Positions 5,195 through 5,534 of a stretch of 5,534 nt of DNA are shown here, piece by piece. The notes beneath the pieces were generated by a model. It had not been told where the DNA came from and did not search any database. It saw nothing but the letters and a program-made list of their open reading frames with translations. The translations under genes were made by a program, and so were the position numbers. The stretch comes from Candidatus Avoscillospira stercoripullorum. Its GTDB lineage: Bacteria; Bacillota; Clostridia; Oscillospirales; Oscillospiraceae. Numbering within the stretch: the first letter of the stretch is position 1; the number at the start of each line of letters is the position of its first letter. The stretch spans positions 1 to 5,534 of the forward strand of contig DVGD01000174.1 of assembly GCA_018712905.1 (NCBI GenBank), written 5' to 3'.

Positions 5195-5534
5195 TGACAG
5201 ATAAGCATAAAAAACTCATCTCTGCCGCCGGGATTGCCCTGTTCCTGCTGCTGTCGTTGGCGATCTTCTGGTTTGTAGGAAAGCCCTTTTTGGCCTTTGT
5301 CTCCGAACCGGAGAAGTTCCGCCTGTGGGTGGACGGCCACGGCATCTGGGGACGGCTGGCCTTCCTGGGGATGATGCTCTTGCAGGTCTTTGTGGCCATC
5401 ATCCCCGGTGAGCCCCTGGAAATCGCCGCCGGGTATGCCTTTGGCGCCGTGGAGGGCACCATGCTCTGCATCCTCGGCGCGGGAATTGGCAGCGCGCTGG
5501 TCTTTCTCTTCGTGCGGCGCTTCGGCGTCAAGGC
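5191..5534 (+). CDS. TVP38/TMEM64 family membrane protein (DedA superfamily, SNARE-associated domain), C-terminus cut by window edge
   Basis: Integral membrane protein of the family that includes bacterial YdjX/YdjZ and eukaryotic TVP38/TMEM64; related DedA/VTT proteins move or scramble lipids, but the role of bacterial TVP38 proteins is poorly defined. About 114 residues are present. A basic start (MMTDKHKK) precedes a first membrane helix (about 9-29). A second helix (about 55-71) leads into the hallmark re-entrant motif IPGEPLEIAAGYAFG (71-85), followed by a third segment (about 89-108) with GAGIGSALVFLFVRRFG (96-112), matching the family's GxxIGS...R.FG pattern. The start is uncertain: ATG 5191 or 5194 couples to the mini-ORF stop, while in-frame ATG 5176 would add MQILR but has only GGA as a ribosome binding site. 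Confidence 0.88.
   Translation, partial: MMTDKHKKLISAAGIALFLLLSLAIFWFVGKPFLAFVSEPEKFRLWVDGHGIWGRLAFLGMMLLQVFVAIIPGEPLEIAAGYAFGAVEGTMLCILGAGIGSALVFLFVRRFGVK

Noticed and set aside
5124..5204. A 26-codon plus-strand ORF (MGSNKGNPQCFAAG...) overlapping the mini-ORF.
   Set aside because: Its ATG overlaps the predicted -10 and has no ribosome binding site; the 14-codon ORF in another frame has a better start context.
5070..5531. A 153-codon minus-strand ORF across the right end.
   Set aside because: Antisense to the TVP38-family gene, with a K/R/S/P-rich product lacking domain features; it also runs through the intergenic promoter region.

Overview
The window looks like chromosome from a GC-rich member of the Clostridia, most likely Oscillospiraceae-like. 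This is inferred from strongly G/C-biased third codon positions, AGGAGG-type ribosome binding sites, TTG and GTG starts, a Gram-positive style lipoprotein transporter and a B12-dependent ribonucleotide reductase. No mobile element, CRISPR array, tRNA or rRNA is visible. All four main genes belong to recognisable families, so the less ordinary material lies in the two intergenic regions.

Left part, minus strand (1-2213): the first 737 residues of nrdJ, an adenosylcobalamin-dependent class II ribonucleoside-triphosphate reductase of the Lactobacillus leichmannii type with an added N-terminal ATP-cone. The gene runs off the left edge, so the C-terminal redox cysteine pair is not in view. Its promoter region (2214-2291) carries two NrdR-box-like palindromes exactly 31 bp apart that overlap the -35 and -10 elements. 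This is the arrangement expected for repression by NrdR.

Middle, plus strand (about 2290-5063): a divergently transcribed three-gene ABC importer operon of the nitrate/sulfonate/taurine/THI5-like (NMT1) class. The order is ATPase (2414-3169), permease (3162-3974) and substrate-binding lipoprotein (3971-4960), with overlapping stops and starts (8 bp and 4 bp). Together they encode a complete importer: lipoprotein receptor outside the membrane, permease dimer in it, ATPase dimer inside. The substrate cannot be decided from sequence. The leader has a strong hairpin ending four bases before the Shine-Dalgarno sequence, and its loop is an exact complement of that Shine-Dalgarno. The operon ends in a GC-rich hairpin followed by a second small hairpin and a T-run.

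Right part, plus strand (about 5065-5534): a promoter-like element, a 14-codon cysteine- and aromatic-rich mini-ORF with its own ribosome binding site, and, overlapping its stop codon by ATGA, the start of a TVP38/TMEM64 (DedA-superfamily) membrane protein that runs off the right edge.

The points most worth a second look are the paired NrdR boxes and what they might do to the divergent transporter operon, the anti-Shine-Dalgarno leader hairpin, and the mini-ORF coupled to the TVP38 gene.
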